This document shows positions 1 to 8,715 of a stretch of 64,000 nt of DNA, one piece after another. The notes under the pieces were generated by a model that was not told the DNA's origin, did no database searches, and saw only the letters and a list, made by a program, of their open reading frames with translations. Position 1 is the first letter of the stretch, and the number at the start of each line of letters is the position of its first letter. This DNA is from Hymenobacter psychrophilus (GTDB lineage: Bacteria; Bacteroidota; Bacteroidia; Cytophagales; Hymenobacteraceae). The position numbers were made by a program, and so were the translations under genes. Location: positions 496,001 through 560,000 of the forward strand of contig NZ_FNOV01000002.1 in the NCBI RefSeq assembly GCF_900107135.1. The letters run 5' to 3'.

Positions 1-293
1 AGGCCATTGGGCCCAACTGCCGGCAGGAAATCGTGGGCATCCGTCCCGGCGAGAAGCTGCACGAGGAAATGATAACCGAAACCGACGCCCTGAGCACCGT
101 CGAGCTCGACAAATACTACGTGATCCTACCCTTTACCCCGCGCTGGGATGTGGAGGAATTTATCCGCCACTTCGACGGCCGCCGCGTAGAAGCGGGCTTC
201 CACTACGACTCGAGCAACAACACCGACTGGCTCTCGGCCGAGCAGATTCGCGAGGAAATCCGCCAGCACGTGGACGCCGGATTTACGGTGTAG
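1..293 (+). CDS. pseB: UDP-GlcNAc 4,6-dehydratase (inverting) PseB, 3' part
   Basis: This is the C-terminal part of a short-chain dehydrogenase-type sugar nucleotide enzyme that runs in from outside the window; the frame is open from base 3. PseB converts UDP-GlcNAc to the 4-keto-6-deoxy-L-altro sugar, the first step of CMP-pseudaminic acid synthesis. The segment EIVGIRPGEKLHEEMI and the following aromatic-rich tail are typical of the PseB/CapD-like C-terminus. The assignment is supported by pseC, a pseF-like gene, pseG and pseI downstream on the same strand. The N-terminal NAD-binding half is not visible, so a related dehydratase cannot be fully excluded. Confidence 0.85.
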   Translation, partial: AIGPNCRQEIVGIRPGEKLHEEMITETDALSTVELDKYYVILPFTPRWDVEEFIRHFDGRRVEAGFHYDSSNNTDWLSAEQIREEIRQHVDAGFTV

Positions 294-309
294 GGCAGAG
301 CTGATAGCG

Positions 310-401
310 TTTCTAGCAGAGGTCCGCGGAGGGATGCGCGGAGGTAAAGGGAGGACCTCCCTTTAGCCTCTGCGCATCCCTCTGCGGACCTCTGCTAGAA
401 A
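310..401. repeat. Long near-perfect palindrome between pseB and pseC
   Basis: Bases 310-354 and 356-401 are inverted copies of each other (about 45 bp per arm, one 1-base indel and two substitutions by eye), with a single base between them. Any transcript would fold into one long hairpin. It lies between the pseB stop and the pseC start and could act as a terminator or mRNA stabiliser, but the symmetric structure and lack of a T-run look more like a dispersed palindromic element. Confidence 0.8.
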
Positions 402-453
402 ACCCGTTGTTAGGCTCTGAACAACTCCCCCACCGCCGTACTTTTGGTTTCCT

Positions 454-1644
454 ATGAACACCTCCGTTTTCCAGCCCACCCGCCCCATCGCCTACGGCCG
501 CCAGCACATCACCGAAGCCGACGAGCTGGCCGTGCTCACGGCCCTGCGCTCCGACTACCTGACCCAGGGGCCGCTGGTGGCCGAGTTTGAGCAGAAATTC
601 GCGGCTTATGTAGGCGCCGAATATGCCGTGGCCGTGAGCAACGGCACGGCGGCCCTGCACCTGTGCGCGCTGGCGCTGGGCGTGCAGCCCGGCCAACGCG
701 TCATCACTACGCCCATCACGTTTGCCGCTTCGGCCAACTGCGTGCGCTACTGCGGCGGCGAGGTGCACTTCGCCGACATCGACCCCGACACCGCCCTCAT
801 CGACCTTCAGGCCGTGCGCCGCCTGCTCGAAAGCCACCCCAAAGGCCATTTTCACGGCCTGATTCCGGTTGATTTCGCGGGCCTTCCCGTGAACCTGGAG
901 CAAGCCCGCCAGCTCTGCGACGAGTTTGGTTTGTGGCTGCTCGAAGACAGCTGCCACGCCCCCGGCGGCTCGTTCGTAGACAGCCAGGGCCAGGCCCAGA
1001 ACTGCGGCAACGGGCAATTTGCCGATCTGGCCATCTTCAGCTTTCACCCCGTCAAGCACATTGCCACCGGCGAGGGCGGCATGATTACCACCAACCGCCC
1101 CGACCTGTACGAGCACCTGCTGCGCCTGCGCACCCACGGCATCACCAAAGACCCCGCCCAGCTCAGCCGCCCCGACGAAGGCGGCTGGTACATGGAAATG
1201 AAGGAGCTCGGCTACAACTACCGCCTGCCCGACATGCTCTGCGCCCTGGGCATCAGCCAGCTGGAGCGTGCCGAAGCGGGTCTGGCGCGCCGCCGCGAGC
1301 TGGCCGCCCGCTACGATACGGCCTTCGCCGACCTGCCTGCCGTGCGCCCGCTGGCCGGGGCCCCGGGCCACGCCTACCACTTGTATGTAATTCAGGTAGC
1401 CGACCGGCGCGGGCTATATGATGCGCTACGGGAGAAGCAGATTTTTGCGCAGGTGCACTACATCCCGGTGCACCGCATGCCCTACTACCAGGGCCTGGGC
1501 TGGCTGGAAGGCGACTTCCCGCGGGCCGAAGCCTACTACGCCCATTGCCTCAGCATCCCGCTGTTTCCGAGCCTCACCGATGAGGAGCAACAGTACGTGA
1601 TAACCTGCATCCGGGAGTTCGTCTCGCAGCCGGAACTGTCGTGA
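454..1644 (+). CDS. pseC: UDP-4-amino-4,6-dideoxy-L-AltNAc transaminase PseC
   Basis: A 396-residue PLP-dependent aminotransferase of the DegT/DnrJ/EryC1 family, the second pseudaminic-acid enzyme, which adds the 4-amino group to the PseB product. The N-terminus has the typical GRQHITEADELAV lead-in. The SNGTAALHL segment binds the cofactor phosphate, and the PLP-lysine lies in SFHPVKHIATGEGG (Lys at about residue 201). Length matches the family. The stop overlaps the GTG start of the next gene by four bases, indicating translational coupling. The start ATG follows a pyrimidine-rich leader with no clear Shine-Dalgarno, as is usual in Bacteroidota. Confidence 0.93.
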   Translation: MNTSVFQPTRPIAYGRQHITEADELAVLTALRSDYLTQGPLVAEFEQKFAAYVGAEYAVAVSNGTAALHLCALALGVQPGQRVITTPITFAASANCVRYCGGEVHFADIDPDTALIDLQAVRRLLESHPKGHFHGLIPVDFAGLPVNLEQARQLCDEFGLWLLEDSCHAPGGSFVDSQGQAQNCGNGQFADLAIFSFHPVKHIATGEGGMITTNRPDLYEHLLRLRTHGITKDPAQLSRPDEGGWYMEMKELGYNYRLPDMLCALGISQLERAEAGLARRRELAARYDTAFADLPAVRPLAGAPGHAYHLYVIQVADRRGLYDALREKQIFAQVHYIPVHRMPYYQGLGWLEGDFPRAEAYYAHCLSIPLFPSLTDEEQQYVITCIREFVSQPELS

Positions 1645-2366
1645 AAAAGTTCGGCATCATCTCGCAGGCCCGCATGACCAGTACCCGTCTGCCGGGCAAA
1701 GTGCTGAAGCTGATTGGCGGCCGGCCCCTGCTCGATTACCACGTAGCGCGGCTGCAGGCCAGCGGGCTGCCCCTGTACCTGGCCACCACCACCAACGCCA
1801 CCGACGACCCGCTGGCCGCTTTCGGCGCGGCCCACCAGCTGCCCGTCTGGCGCGGCCCCGAGGACGATGTGCTGGCCCGCTACCAACAGTGCGCCGCCGC
1901 CCACGCACTCGACGTTATTGTGCGCGTCACGTCCGACTGCCCGTTGCTCGATGGCGAGTTGATTGCGCAGGCCGTGCAACAGTATCTGGCGGCCGACAAC
2001 CCGCGCCTGTACCTCTCCAACGTGCTGGAGCGCACCTACCCGCGGGGCTTCGATTTCGAGGTGTTTTCGCGGGAGCTGCTGGAGGAAGCCTTCCACCACG
2101 CCACTACCGTGTCCGACCGGGAGCACGTCACGCCCTACATCCACCAGAACCGCTCGGGCCGGGTGCAGTTCCAGCACGTCACCCGCCCCACCGACCGCAG
2201 CGCCTACCGCCTGACGGTGGATACGGCCGAAGATTTCGAGCTGATTCGCCGGCTGCTAGAGGAGCATCAGGCCGATGCGTTGGGGGCCGAGGAGTTGATT
2301 GCGCTGCTTGAAAAGCATCCGGAACTGGTGGCTATTAATGCGCATATTGAGCAGAAGAAGGAGTAA
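1641..2366 (+). CDS. pseF: SpsF/PseF-like cytidylyltransferase
   Basis: A 241-residue nucleotidyltransferase with the N-terminal signature QARMTSTRLPGKVL, which binds the nucleotide triphosphate, and an acidic VTSDCPLLD motif for metal binding. It belongs to the CMP-sugar transferase family (SpsF/NeuA-like). In this position it most likely activates pseudaminic acid with CTP. It starts with GTG inside the pseC stop (GTGA overlap). The SpsF subfamily is broader than true PseF, so the substrate is inferred from context. Confidence 0.75.
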   Translation: MKKFGIISQARMTSTRLPGKVLKLIGGRPLLDYHVARLQASGLPLYLATTTNATDDPLAAFGAAHQLPVWRGPEDDVLARYQQCAAAHALDVIVRVTSDCPLLDGELIAQAVQQYLAADNPRLYLSNVLERTYPRGFDFEVFSRELLEEAFHHATTVSDREHVTPYIHQNRSGRVQFQHVTRPTDRSAYRLTVDTAEDFELIRRLLEEHQADALGAEELIALLEKHPELVAINAHIEQKKE

Positions 2367-2477
2367 AGCAAATGTTCATGAAGCGTATATCTCTTTTTTA
2401 TAGGATAAGACTTCTATATTATCATCTCGATAGTTGACTATTAAGAGATTGAATGACACCTTCTAATTCTATCAAGT

Positions 2478-3101
2478 GTGACAATTCTATTTTCGGAAAA
2501 TTTTCCAACAAAGGTCGGCACAATTTGCGTCTGCGTCGAAATGGAGTGTAATAATAATATACTATCAGAATCAAATGACATATCATCAACGAATGGACAC
2601 CAAATAACTGTACAAGAATTTTATCTCATAGGTGATGATTTAGAGAAATCAGATTCCAAGGGATGGAGATTATTTATTTAGAAGACAAGTAACTACGAGG
2701 GAAAATTTAATTTTACGTGCAAACTAACTAATCCAGCACCCGAAATAGAAGCGAATGTTAGCTCGGGTCAATACCTGGACGCAATTGAAATAGAGAGCAA
2801 ATCAGACCATGTTCACATCGGAACAGAGGATAGCGAAGCTATGCAGCATAGGGCTAAAACAGCTGACTGGATGCCTCAACGATTTATAAGTAATCTTAAC
2901 AAAGAAGGTTCATTCACCAACTACACACCCTTCGGTTTCAATACGAAAATACCAATTTTAGAAGTTGGCGAGAAAATTTATTTTCACTTTATAGTATCAA
3001 TAAGCCCTATAAGACAGAGCACAGAATATCCGGAAGAGCGCGATATTTCAACTTGGAACATCGTTAATAAATCTAAGAAATTTCTCGATAGAAAATTATA
3101 A
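2478..3101 (+). pseudogene. AT-rich orphan gene with a single in-frame amber stop
   Basis: A contiguous frame of about 207 codons starts at a GTG (2478) or ATG (2541) and is broken only by one TAG at 2679-2681. The frame then stays open to the stop at 3099-3101. Both halves look like ordinary protein: a first part ending KGWRLFI, and a second containing KTSNYEGKFNFTCKLTNPAP and YFHFIVSISPIRQSTEYPEE. Base composition is far more AT-rich than the neighbouring pse genes, which suggests recent arrival. I do not recognise the family. It could be a pseudogene, a sequencing error, or two short proteins (68 and up to 87 residues). It sits between pseF and pseG, so it is foreign to the pathway. Confidence 0.6.
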
Positions 3102-3152
3102 ATATATTCAGATACAATTTATCTATATCTGTAACCTCTCTCTCCAAACCCC

Positions 3153-4631
3153 ATGCGCCTCCTCTTCCGCGCCGATGGAAACGCCCGCATTGGCCTGGGC
3201 CACGTAATGCGGCTGCTGGCGCTGGCTGAAATGCTGCGGCCCGATTTTCCGGAGCAGGTCTTCCTGATTCGGGAGCCCGATGCGGCCCTCACCGAGCAGC
3301 TCACGGCCGCCGGCCTGGCGGTGCAGGCCCTGCCCGTCCGGCCGCTGCCTGAGGAAGCCGCCCACCTCGCCGCTCACCTGTTGCGCCCCGACGACGTGCT
3401 GGTGCTCGACGGCTACGATTTTCGCTACGACTACCAGAACACCGTGCGCGGGGCCGTGCACCGCCTGGTGTACCTCGACGATTTGCACGCCTATCCGCTG
3501 GCCGCCGACCTCGTGCTCAACCCCGCCGGTGGCCCCACGGCAGCCGATTATGAGTTGCGTCAGCCGGGCGCCCGCCTGCTCAGCGGCCCCGCTTACGCCC
3601 CGCTGCGGGCCCATTTCCAGCACGAGTCCCCCGCAGGTAACGCGGCAGAGCCCGACCCATCCATGGTATTCGTGTGCCTGGGCGGAGCCGACCCCACCCA
3701 CCAGACGAAACGCGTGGCGGTCGAACTGCTGGCGCTGCCGGGCGTGGAGCGGGTGCACGCGGTGGTGGGCAGCGCCTACCAGGGCTGGGAAACCCTGCAC
3801 GCCTGGGCCGCCGACCAGCCCCGCCTCACGCTGCACCGCCACCTCGCGGCCCCGGAGCTGGCCGCCCTGATGCGCGAGTGCGGCGCGGCCGTGTGCTCGG
3901 CCAGCACCATAAGCTACGAGTACTGCGCGGCCGGCGGCGGCCTGCTGCTGCTGCTGCCCACCGCCGCCAACCAGTACGACCTCGACCACTACCTGCGCGG
4001 CGCTGGCTTAGCCCGTCCCTACACCGCGGCGGCCAACATCCTCACCTCCTCCGAAGCCGGCCGCCTGGCAACCGAAATGCAAGCCGCCCAGCGCAACGTG
4101 TTTGATGGGCAGGCCCCCACCCGCCTGCGCCAGGAGATACGGGCCCTGCTGCTGCCCCCGCCGCCCTTCGCCCTGCGCCCCGCCACCGCCGCCGACTCGG
4201 CCCAGCTGTTGGCCTGGACCAACGAGCCGGCCGTGCGGCGCTTCTCCTTCAACCCCGAGCCCGTAGCCGCGGCCGACCATGAGCGGTGGCTGGCCGCCCG
4301 GCTAACCGACGAAAACGCGCTGCTGCTGCTGGCCCGGGATGCCGCCACGGGCCACCCGGCGGGCCTCATCCGGTTTGCGGTGGATGGCGAAACGGCCACG
4401 CTCAGCTACCTGCTCGACGCCAATTTCCGGGGCCGGGGGCTGGCGCCGCTGCTGCTGCTGGCCGGCACGCGGCGGCTGCTGGCCCAGTTCCCGCGGGTGC
4501 GCCGGGTACTAGGGCACGTGCAGGCGGCCAACGCCGCCTCGGTACACGCCTTCGAGCGGGCCGGGTTTCAGCCTCAGCCTCCTACCGGTTCGGCCGATTC
4601 GCTGACGTTTGGCTGGCTGGGCGCGGTGTAG
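3153..4631 (+). CDS. pseG: PseG hydrolase fused to a PseH-like GNAT acetyltransferase
   Basis: A 492-residue two-domain protein. Residues 1 to about 335 are PseG, the UDP-2,4-diacetamido-trideoxy-altrose hydrolase with a GT-B fold: FRADGNARIGLGHVMR at the N-terminus, LDDLHAYPLAADLVLNPA, and the VCLGGADPTHQT and SASTISYEYCAAGG segments. From about residue 340 a GNAT domain follows (LRPATAADSAQLLAWTNEPA, then LDANFRGRGLAPLLL, the acetyl-CoA loop). It ends AANAASVHAFERAGF as in many N-acetyltransferases. The fusion joins the acetylation and UDP-removal steps (PseH and PseG) of pseudaminic-acid synthesis on one chain. Upstream lies AT-rich orphan DNA, so it probably has its own promoter. Confidence 0.9.
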   Translation: MRLLFRADGNARIGLGHVMRLLALAEMLRPDFPEQVFLIREPDAALTEQLTAAGLAVQALPVRPLPEEAAHLAAHLLRPDDVLVLDGYDFRYDYQNTVRGAVHRLVYLDDLHAYPLAADLVLNPAGGPTAADYELRQPGARLLSGPAYAPLRAHFQHESPAGNAAEPDPSMVFVCLGGADPTHQTKRVAVELLALPGVERVHAVVGSAYQGWETLHAWAADQPRLTLHRHLAAPELAALMRECGAAVCSASTISYEYCAAGGGLLLLLPTAANQYDLDHYLRGAGLARPYTAAANILTSSEAGRLATEMQAAQRNVFDGQAPTRLRQEIRALLLPPPPFALRPATAADSAQLLAWTNEPAVRRFSFNPEPVAAADHERWLAARLTDENALLLLARDAATGHPAGLIRFAVDGETATLSYLLDANFRGRGLAPLLLLAGTRRLLAQFPRVRRVLGHVQAANAASVHAFERAGFQPQPPTGSADSLTFGWLGAV

Positions 4632-4675
4632 GCCGGACCAGTGGGCAACCGTGCGGATGTGCGTATTTTTGCCCC

Positions 4676-5716
4676 ATGACCATCTCCTTTGGCTCCCGCC
4701 TCGTAGGCCCCGACCAGCCGCCGTTTATCATTGCCGAGCTCAGCGGCAACCACAACCAAGACTTGCAGCGCGGCCTGGCCATCGTGGATGCCATGGCCGC
4801 GGCCGGCGCCCACGCCATCAAGCTGCAGACCTACACCGCCGATACCATGACCCTGCCCGGGGCCTACCGCATCGACGACCCCGCTTCGCTCTGGTTTGGC
4901 CGCGAGCTGCACGAGCTGTACCAAGAGGCCCACACGCCCTGGGAGTGGCACCGACCGCTGTTCGAGCGGGCCCGGCAGCACGGCATGCTGGCGTTCAGCT
5001 CGCCGTTTGATGAAACCGCCGTCGATTTCCTGGAAACCCTCGACGTGCCGGCCTACAAAATTGCCTCCTTCGAGAATACCGACTGGCCGCTGCTGCGCCG
5101 GGTAGCCGCCACCGGCAAGCCCGTGATAATGAGCACCGGGGCCAGTACGCTGGCCGAAGTAGCCGAAGCCGTGCAGGTGCTGCGCGAAGCCGGCTGCCGC
5201 GAGCTGGTGCTGCTCAAGTGCACCAGCACCTACCCCGCCACGCCCCTCAATACCAACCTGCGCACGCTGCCTCACTTCCAGCAACTCTTCCCCGATACGC
5301 TGGTGGGCCTCTCCGACCACACCATGGGCGTGGGCGCCTCGGTGGCGGCCGTGGCCCTGGGCGCCTGCGTCATCGAAAAGCACGTAACCCTGCGCCGCGC
5401 CGACGGCGGCGTGGACTCGGCCTTTTCGCTGGAGCCCGAGGAAGTGGCCCAGCTCGTGACCGAAACCGAGCGGGCCTGGCAGGCCCTGGGGCAGGTGCAG
5501 TACGGCGTGCAGCGCGCCGAAGAAAAAAGCCGCCTCTACAAACGCTCCCTGTACGTGGCCCAGGACGTGCAGGCCGGTGAACTTTTCACGAAAGAAAACC
5601 TGCGCGTGGTGCGCCCCGGCGACGGCCTGCCCCCGCGCTACCTCGACCAGCTATTGGGCAAGCCCGCCCGCCAAGCGTTACAGGCTGGCACCGCGCTGAC
5701 CTGGGAAGCGTTGTAG
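4676..5716 (+). CDS. pseI: Pseudaminic acid synthase PseI
   Basis: A 346-residue NeuB-family synthase that condenses the trideoxy-altrose sugar with phosphoenolpyruvate to give pseudaminic acid. The ATG at 4676 is chosen because it begins the conserved MTISFGSRLVGPDQPPFIIAE-type N-terminus; the longer open frame upstream lies inside the pseG fusion. It shows AELSGNHNQ, AHAIKLQTYTADTMT, SSPFDETAVDFLE and LLKCTSTYPA, all typical TIM-barrel motifs. The C-terminal SAF (antifreeze-like) domain starts near SRLYKRSLYVAQDV. It follows pseG by 44 bases and is probably in the same transcript. Confidence 0.95.
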   Translation: MTISFGSRLVGPDQPPFIIAELSGNHNQDLQRGLAIVDAMAAAGAHAIKLQTYTADTMTLPGAYRIDDPASLWFGRELHELYQEAHTPWEWHRPLFERARQHGMLAFSSPFDETAVDFLETLDVPAYKIASFENTDWPLLRRVAATGKPVIMSTGASTLAEVAEAVQVLREAGCRELVLLKCTSTYPATPLNTNLRTLPHFQQLFPDTLVGLSDHTMGVGASVAAVALGACVIEKHVTLRRADGGVDSAFSLEPEEVAQLVTETERAWQALGQVQYGVQRAEEKSRLYKRSLYVAQDVQAGELFTKENLRVVRPGDGLPPRYLDQLLGKPARQALQAGTALTWEAL

Positions 5717-5736
5717 TTCTGTCTCACTCCGCTTCA

Positions 5737-7101
5737 ATGCCTCACACCGCACCTCTTCCCAAATCGTCAGGCGCCCCGCTCTCCGGCGAAGAGGGGGGCC
5801 GGCAAGGTGAGGCGGCCCGCCTGCGCGATATTCTGCAGCTGCGCTTTACCAACCTGTTTGCCTCGCTACCGGCCCACACGCTGGAGTCCATTTCGCCGGC
5901 CAGCCCTTGGAAGCGGCTGCTGAAAGTGGCTGGCTACGCGGGGCTGCGACTGGTGGGCAACGTGTTTCGGAAGGTGCGCAACCCCGAGGACCTGCGCGGC
6001 AAGGTGTGGCTCTATGTGGTGAGCCAGAACAACTACGACTCGCTGCATTTTCTGCGTGAGGCGCTGCCCGACGCTGTGCTGGTGGCCGGCCAGCGCAAGC
6101 AGATCGGCCGCTACAACGGGGCCGTCAACCGCCTTTCGTTGCGGCGCAAGCTGCTGTATTATGGCCAGCTGCCGCGGGTGTATCGGGCGTTGCAGCGCAC
6201 CGAGGGCGAGCGGGCCGGTCGGTTTTTCGACCTGATTTTCAATGCCGTTGGCTACTACGAGGTGTACCGGCGGGCGTTGCGCCACTACCGGCCCCGGGCC
6301 GTGGTGTTTGCCAACGACCACAACGACGACGCCCGGGCGCTGCTGCTGGCCTGCCAGGCCGAGGGGGTACCCACCGCTTACGTGCAGCACGCCACCGTGA
6401 GCACCAGCTTCCCACCTTTGGGTTTCGGGTTGAGCCTGCTCGAAGGGCAGGACGCGCTGGACAAGTACCGGCAGTGCGGCCCCATAGCAGGCCGCGTGGC
6501 GCTGGTGGGCATGCCCAAAGCCGATGCCTTCCTGGCCCGCCGCAACCTCGCGCCCGCCGTGCGCCGGGTGGCCCTGGCCTGCAACACCCTCGACGACACC
6601 GCCGCTATTACCGCCGCCCTCGACTACCTGCTGGCCCAGTTCCCCGACCTCACCTTCACCTTCCGCCCGCACCCCGGCGACACCCGCGACTTCTCGTTTC
6701 TGGCCGCCCGGCACCCGGCGCTGCAGTTTTCCGATGCCCGCCAGCAGAATGTATTTGAGTTTCTGGGTGAGCACGATGCGCTGCTGGCTGCCGATACCAG
6801 CACCCACCTGGAGGCCACGCTGCTGAACCTGGCCAGCCTGTACTTCCGCTTCGGCCCAGGCGGCATTGCCGACGATTACTACGGCTACGTGGCCCACGGA
6901 CTGGTGGAGCGGGCCGATACGCTGCCGGCGCTGGGGGCCTGGCTGCGCCGGATGCAGCTGGCCAAGCCACCCGATTTGTACCAGCGGGCCGCTTACTACA
7001 ACGCCACCCTCAGCACCCCCGACGAAGGCCACAGCCAGCAGCGGGCGACACAGGTGCTACAAGGGTGGCTGGCGGAAGTGGCCCCAACGACGCGGGCGTA
7101 G
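5737..7101 (+). CDS. Putative GT-B-like surface-glycan transferase
   Basis: A 454-residue cytoplasmic protein with no signal peptide. It is reminiscent of capsule-type or polysialyltransferase-like GT-B enzymes: VVFANDHNDDARALLLACQ followed by PTAYVQHATVS in the middle, then TFTFRPHPGD and LLAADTSTHLEATLLN in the C-terminal half. The RPHPGD plus D-S/T-T-x-x-E pattern resembles nucleotide-sugar sites of CDP-glycerol/polysialyl transferases. Its position right after pseI makes a pseudaminic-acid transferase plausible. That donor is inferred from context; I did not recognise a named family. Confidence 0.6.
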   Translation: MPHTAPLPKSSGAPLSGEEGGRQGEAARLRDILQLRFTNLFASLPAHTLESISPASPWKRLLKVAGYAGLRLVGNVFRKVRNPEDLRGKVWLYVVSQNNYDSLHFLREALPDAVLVAGQRKQIGRYNGAVNRLSLRRKLLYYGQLPRVYRALQRTEGERAGRFFDLIFNAVGYYEVYRRALRHYRPRAVVFANDHNDDARALLLACQAEGVPTAYVQHATVSTSFPPLGFGLSLLEGQDALDKYRQCGPIAGRVALVGMPKADAFLARRNLAPAVRRVALACNTLDDTAAITAALDYLLAQFPDLTFTFRPHPGDTRDFSFLAARHPALQFSDARQQNVFEFLGEHDALLAADTSTHLEATLLNLASLYFRFGPGGIADDYYGYVAHGLVERADTLPALGAWLRRMQLAKPPDLYQRAAYYNATLSTPDEGHSQQRATQVLQGWLAEVAPTTRA

Positions 7102-7168
7102 TCTCCCGCAGAGACGCGCGGAGGCAAACCGCGGAGGTTCACGGAGCCATTCTGATTTACTTTGCACT

Positions 7169-8638
7169 ATGCCTGCTCCACCGCTGCCTACCGTTGATTG
7201 CATTACCGCCGAACTTCGGTTGACGTACGTGCTGCGGCATTTCAGGGAAGCGTATGCGGATGTGCCGACGGTCGGCATCGGCTACGTCGGCACGCAGCCG
7301 CCGGTGGAGGTTGCGGCTGTTGCGCACGATTTTTTTGCGGCTACCCACCCCTATCCTCCCGAACCGAACTGGCGCGAATGGGGCGGGCAGCGGCTGCCGT
7401 TCTTCTTTGATGACAGCGCTGCGCAGCCGCTGCTGGAACTGCTGCCGGGAGGTCGGGCGCGCATCAACGCCGACGTAATCTCCGCCGCCTTTTACCTGCT
7501 CAGCGGCTGGCAGGAGTTCTTTTCCGAGGAGCGCGACCAGCATGGGCGCTTCCCCTATGCGGCCAGCGTGCAGGCCCGCTACGGCTTTGTGGCCGTGCCG
7601 GTAGTCAACTATTATTTCGACATTCTGAAAACGGCCGTTGAGCACGTAACCGGCCAGCCACTGCATCCGCGCTGCTGGGCCAACGGCGCTGCCTGGGCTG
7701 CCTTTATTACCCACGACATTGATAACCTGCGCAGCGCCTGGAAAGCCCCCGCTAAAGCGGCTTTGCGGCGCGGTGATGTGCTCAGTTTTGGTTGGCAACT
7801 GTGGCGACATTTCACCCGGAAAGATGCCTGGAACAACCTTGCGCTGGTACGGCAAACCGTGGCGGAATATGGTGCCCAGAGCACGTTCTTTCTGCTGCCG
7901 GAACATCGCCCAGCCGCTACTAGCACACCCAACGCCGATTACCGGCTCAAGCGGGCCTGGGCGGGAATAGCCACCGCCATCCAGGATTCGGAGGTGGGCC
8001 TGCACGCCAGCTTGGGCACCGCTACGCACGGCGACAAGCTGAAGCGGGAGTGGCTTAAAATTCCGGTACCCTGCAGCGGCATCCGCTTTCATTACCTGGG
8101 CTGGGAGCCCCGCCTGACACCCACACTACTTAGCATGGACGGCTTCACGCACGATTCTACGCTAGGCTTCGCGGAGCACTTTGGGTTCCGGAATTCCTAC
8201 TGCCAGCCTTTCCGCCCGTTTAATTTCAGCGCCGATTCGTTTACCGTCAACCCGCCGAAAGAGCGGCTTTACACGCTGGGAGCCGACGAGCCGGCTTATT
8301 TCACCCTCGGTCCCAAAAACTCCATTCAAACCTCCAACTTCCTCGAAATCCCGCTCAACGTGATGGACACCACCCTCCACCACCCGCGTTACTTACAGCT
8401 GGCGCCCGCCGAAATTCTGCCGGCCCTGCTGCCGATGTTCCAGGAAATCGAGCGGTTCGGCGGCGTTTGCACGGTGCTCTGGCACAACGAGAACTTCGAT
8501 GCGGCCAACCTGCACAACGGTCCGGAGCAGTTCCGCGCCATCATGGAGTACCTTCGCGGCCGCAACGTGGCCTTCGTCAATGGCCAGGATATTTTAGGTG
8601 CGATGGTGAAACAGGAAGATGATGGGTTCGACGTTTAA
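7169..8638 (+). CDS. Polysaccharide deacetylase family protein
   Basis: A 489-residue protein. The ATG at 7169 is preferred because the longer frame upstream overlaps the previous gene. The N-terminal 170 residues look like the DUF7033-type domain often fused to deacetylases. The catalytic part begins near AAFITHDIDNLRSAW, where the THDID motif supplies the metal-binding Asp of carbohydrate esterase family 4. VGLHAS and HDSTLGFAEHFGFRNSYC follow, and the last motif is VLWHNENFD. It probably trims N- or O-acetyl groups from the glycan made by this locus, although the exact substrate cannot be read from sequence. Confidence 0.8.
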   Translation: MPAPPLPTVDCITAELRLTYVLRHFREAYADVPTVGIGYVGTQPPVEVAAVAHDFFAATHPYPPEPNWREWGGQRLPFFFDDSAAQPLLELLPGGRARINADVISAAFYLLSGWQEFFSEERDQHGRFPYAASVQARYGFVAVPVVNYYFDILKTAVEHVTGQPLHPRCWANGAAWAAFITHDIDNLRSAWKAPAKAALRRGDVLSFGWQLWRHFTRKDAWNNLALVRQTVAEYGAQSTFFLLPEHRPAATSTPNADYRLKRAWAGIATAIQDSEVGLHASLGTATHGDKLKREWLKIPVPCSGIRFHYLGWEPRLTPTLLSMDGFTHDSTLGFAEHFGFRNSYCQPFRPFNFSADSFTVNPPKERLYTLGADEPAYFTLGPKNSIQTSNFLEIPLNVMDTTLHHPRYLQLAPAEILPALLPMFQEIERFGGVCTVLWHNENFDAANLHNGPEQFRAIMEYLRGRNVAFVNGQDILGAMVKQEDDGFDV

Positions 8639-8715
8639 GCGGTTCTGATTGCACCACTTGCGCCGGCGTAATCTTCTAAACACCAACTCCCTATCTCACT
8701 TTCTCACTTCTAAAA

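Noticed and set aside
7102..7145. A second copy of the 310-401 palindrome
   Set aside because: Only short CGCGGAGG-type units match and no second arm is present; at most a half remnant.
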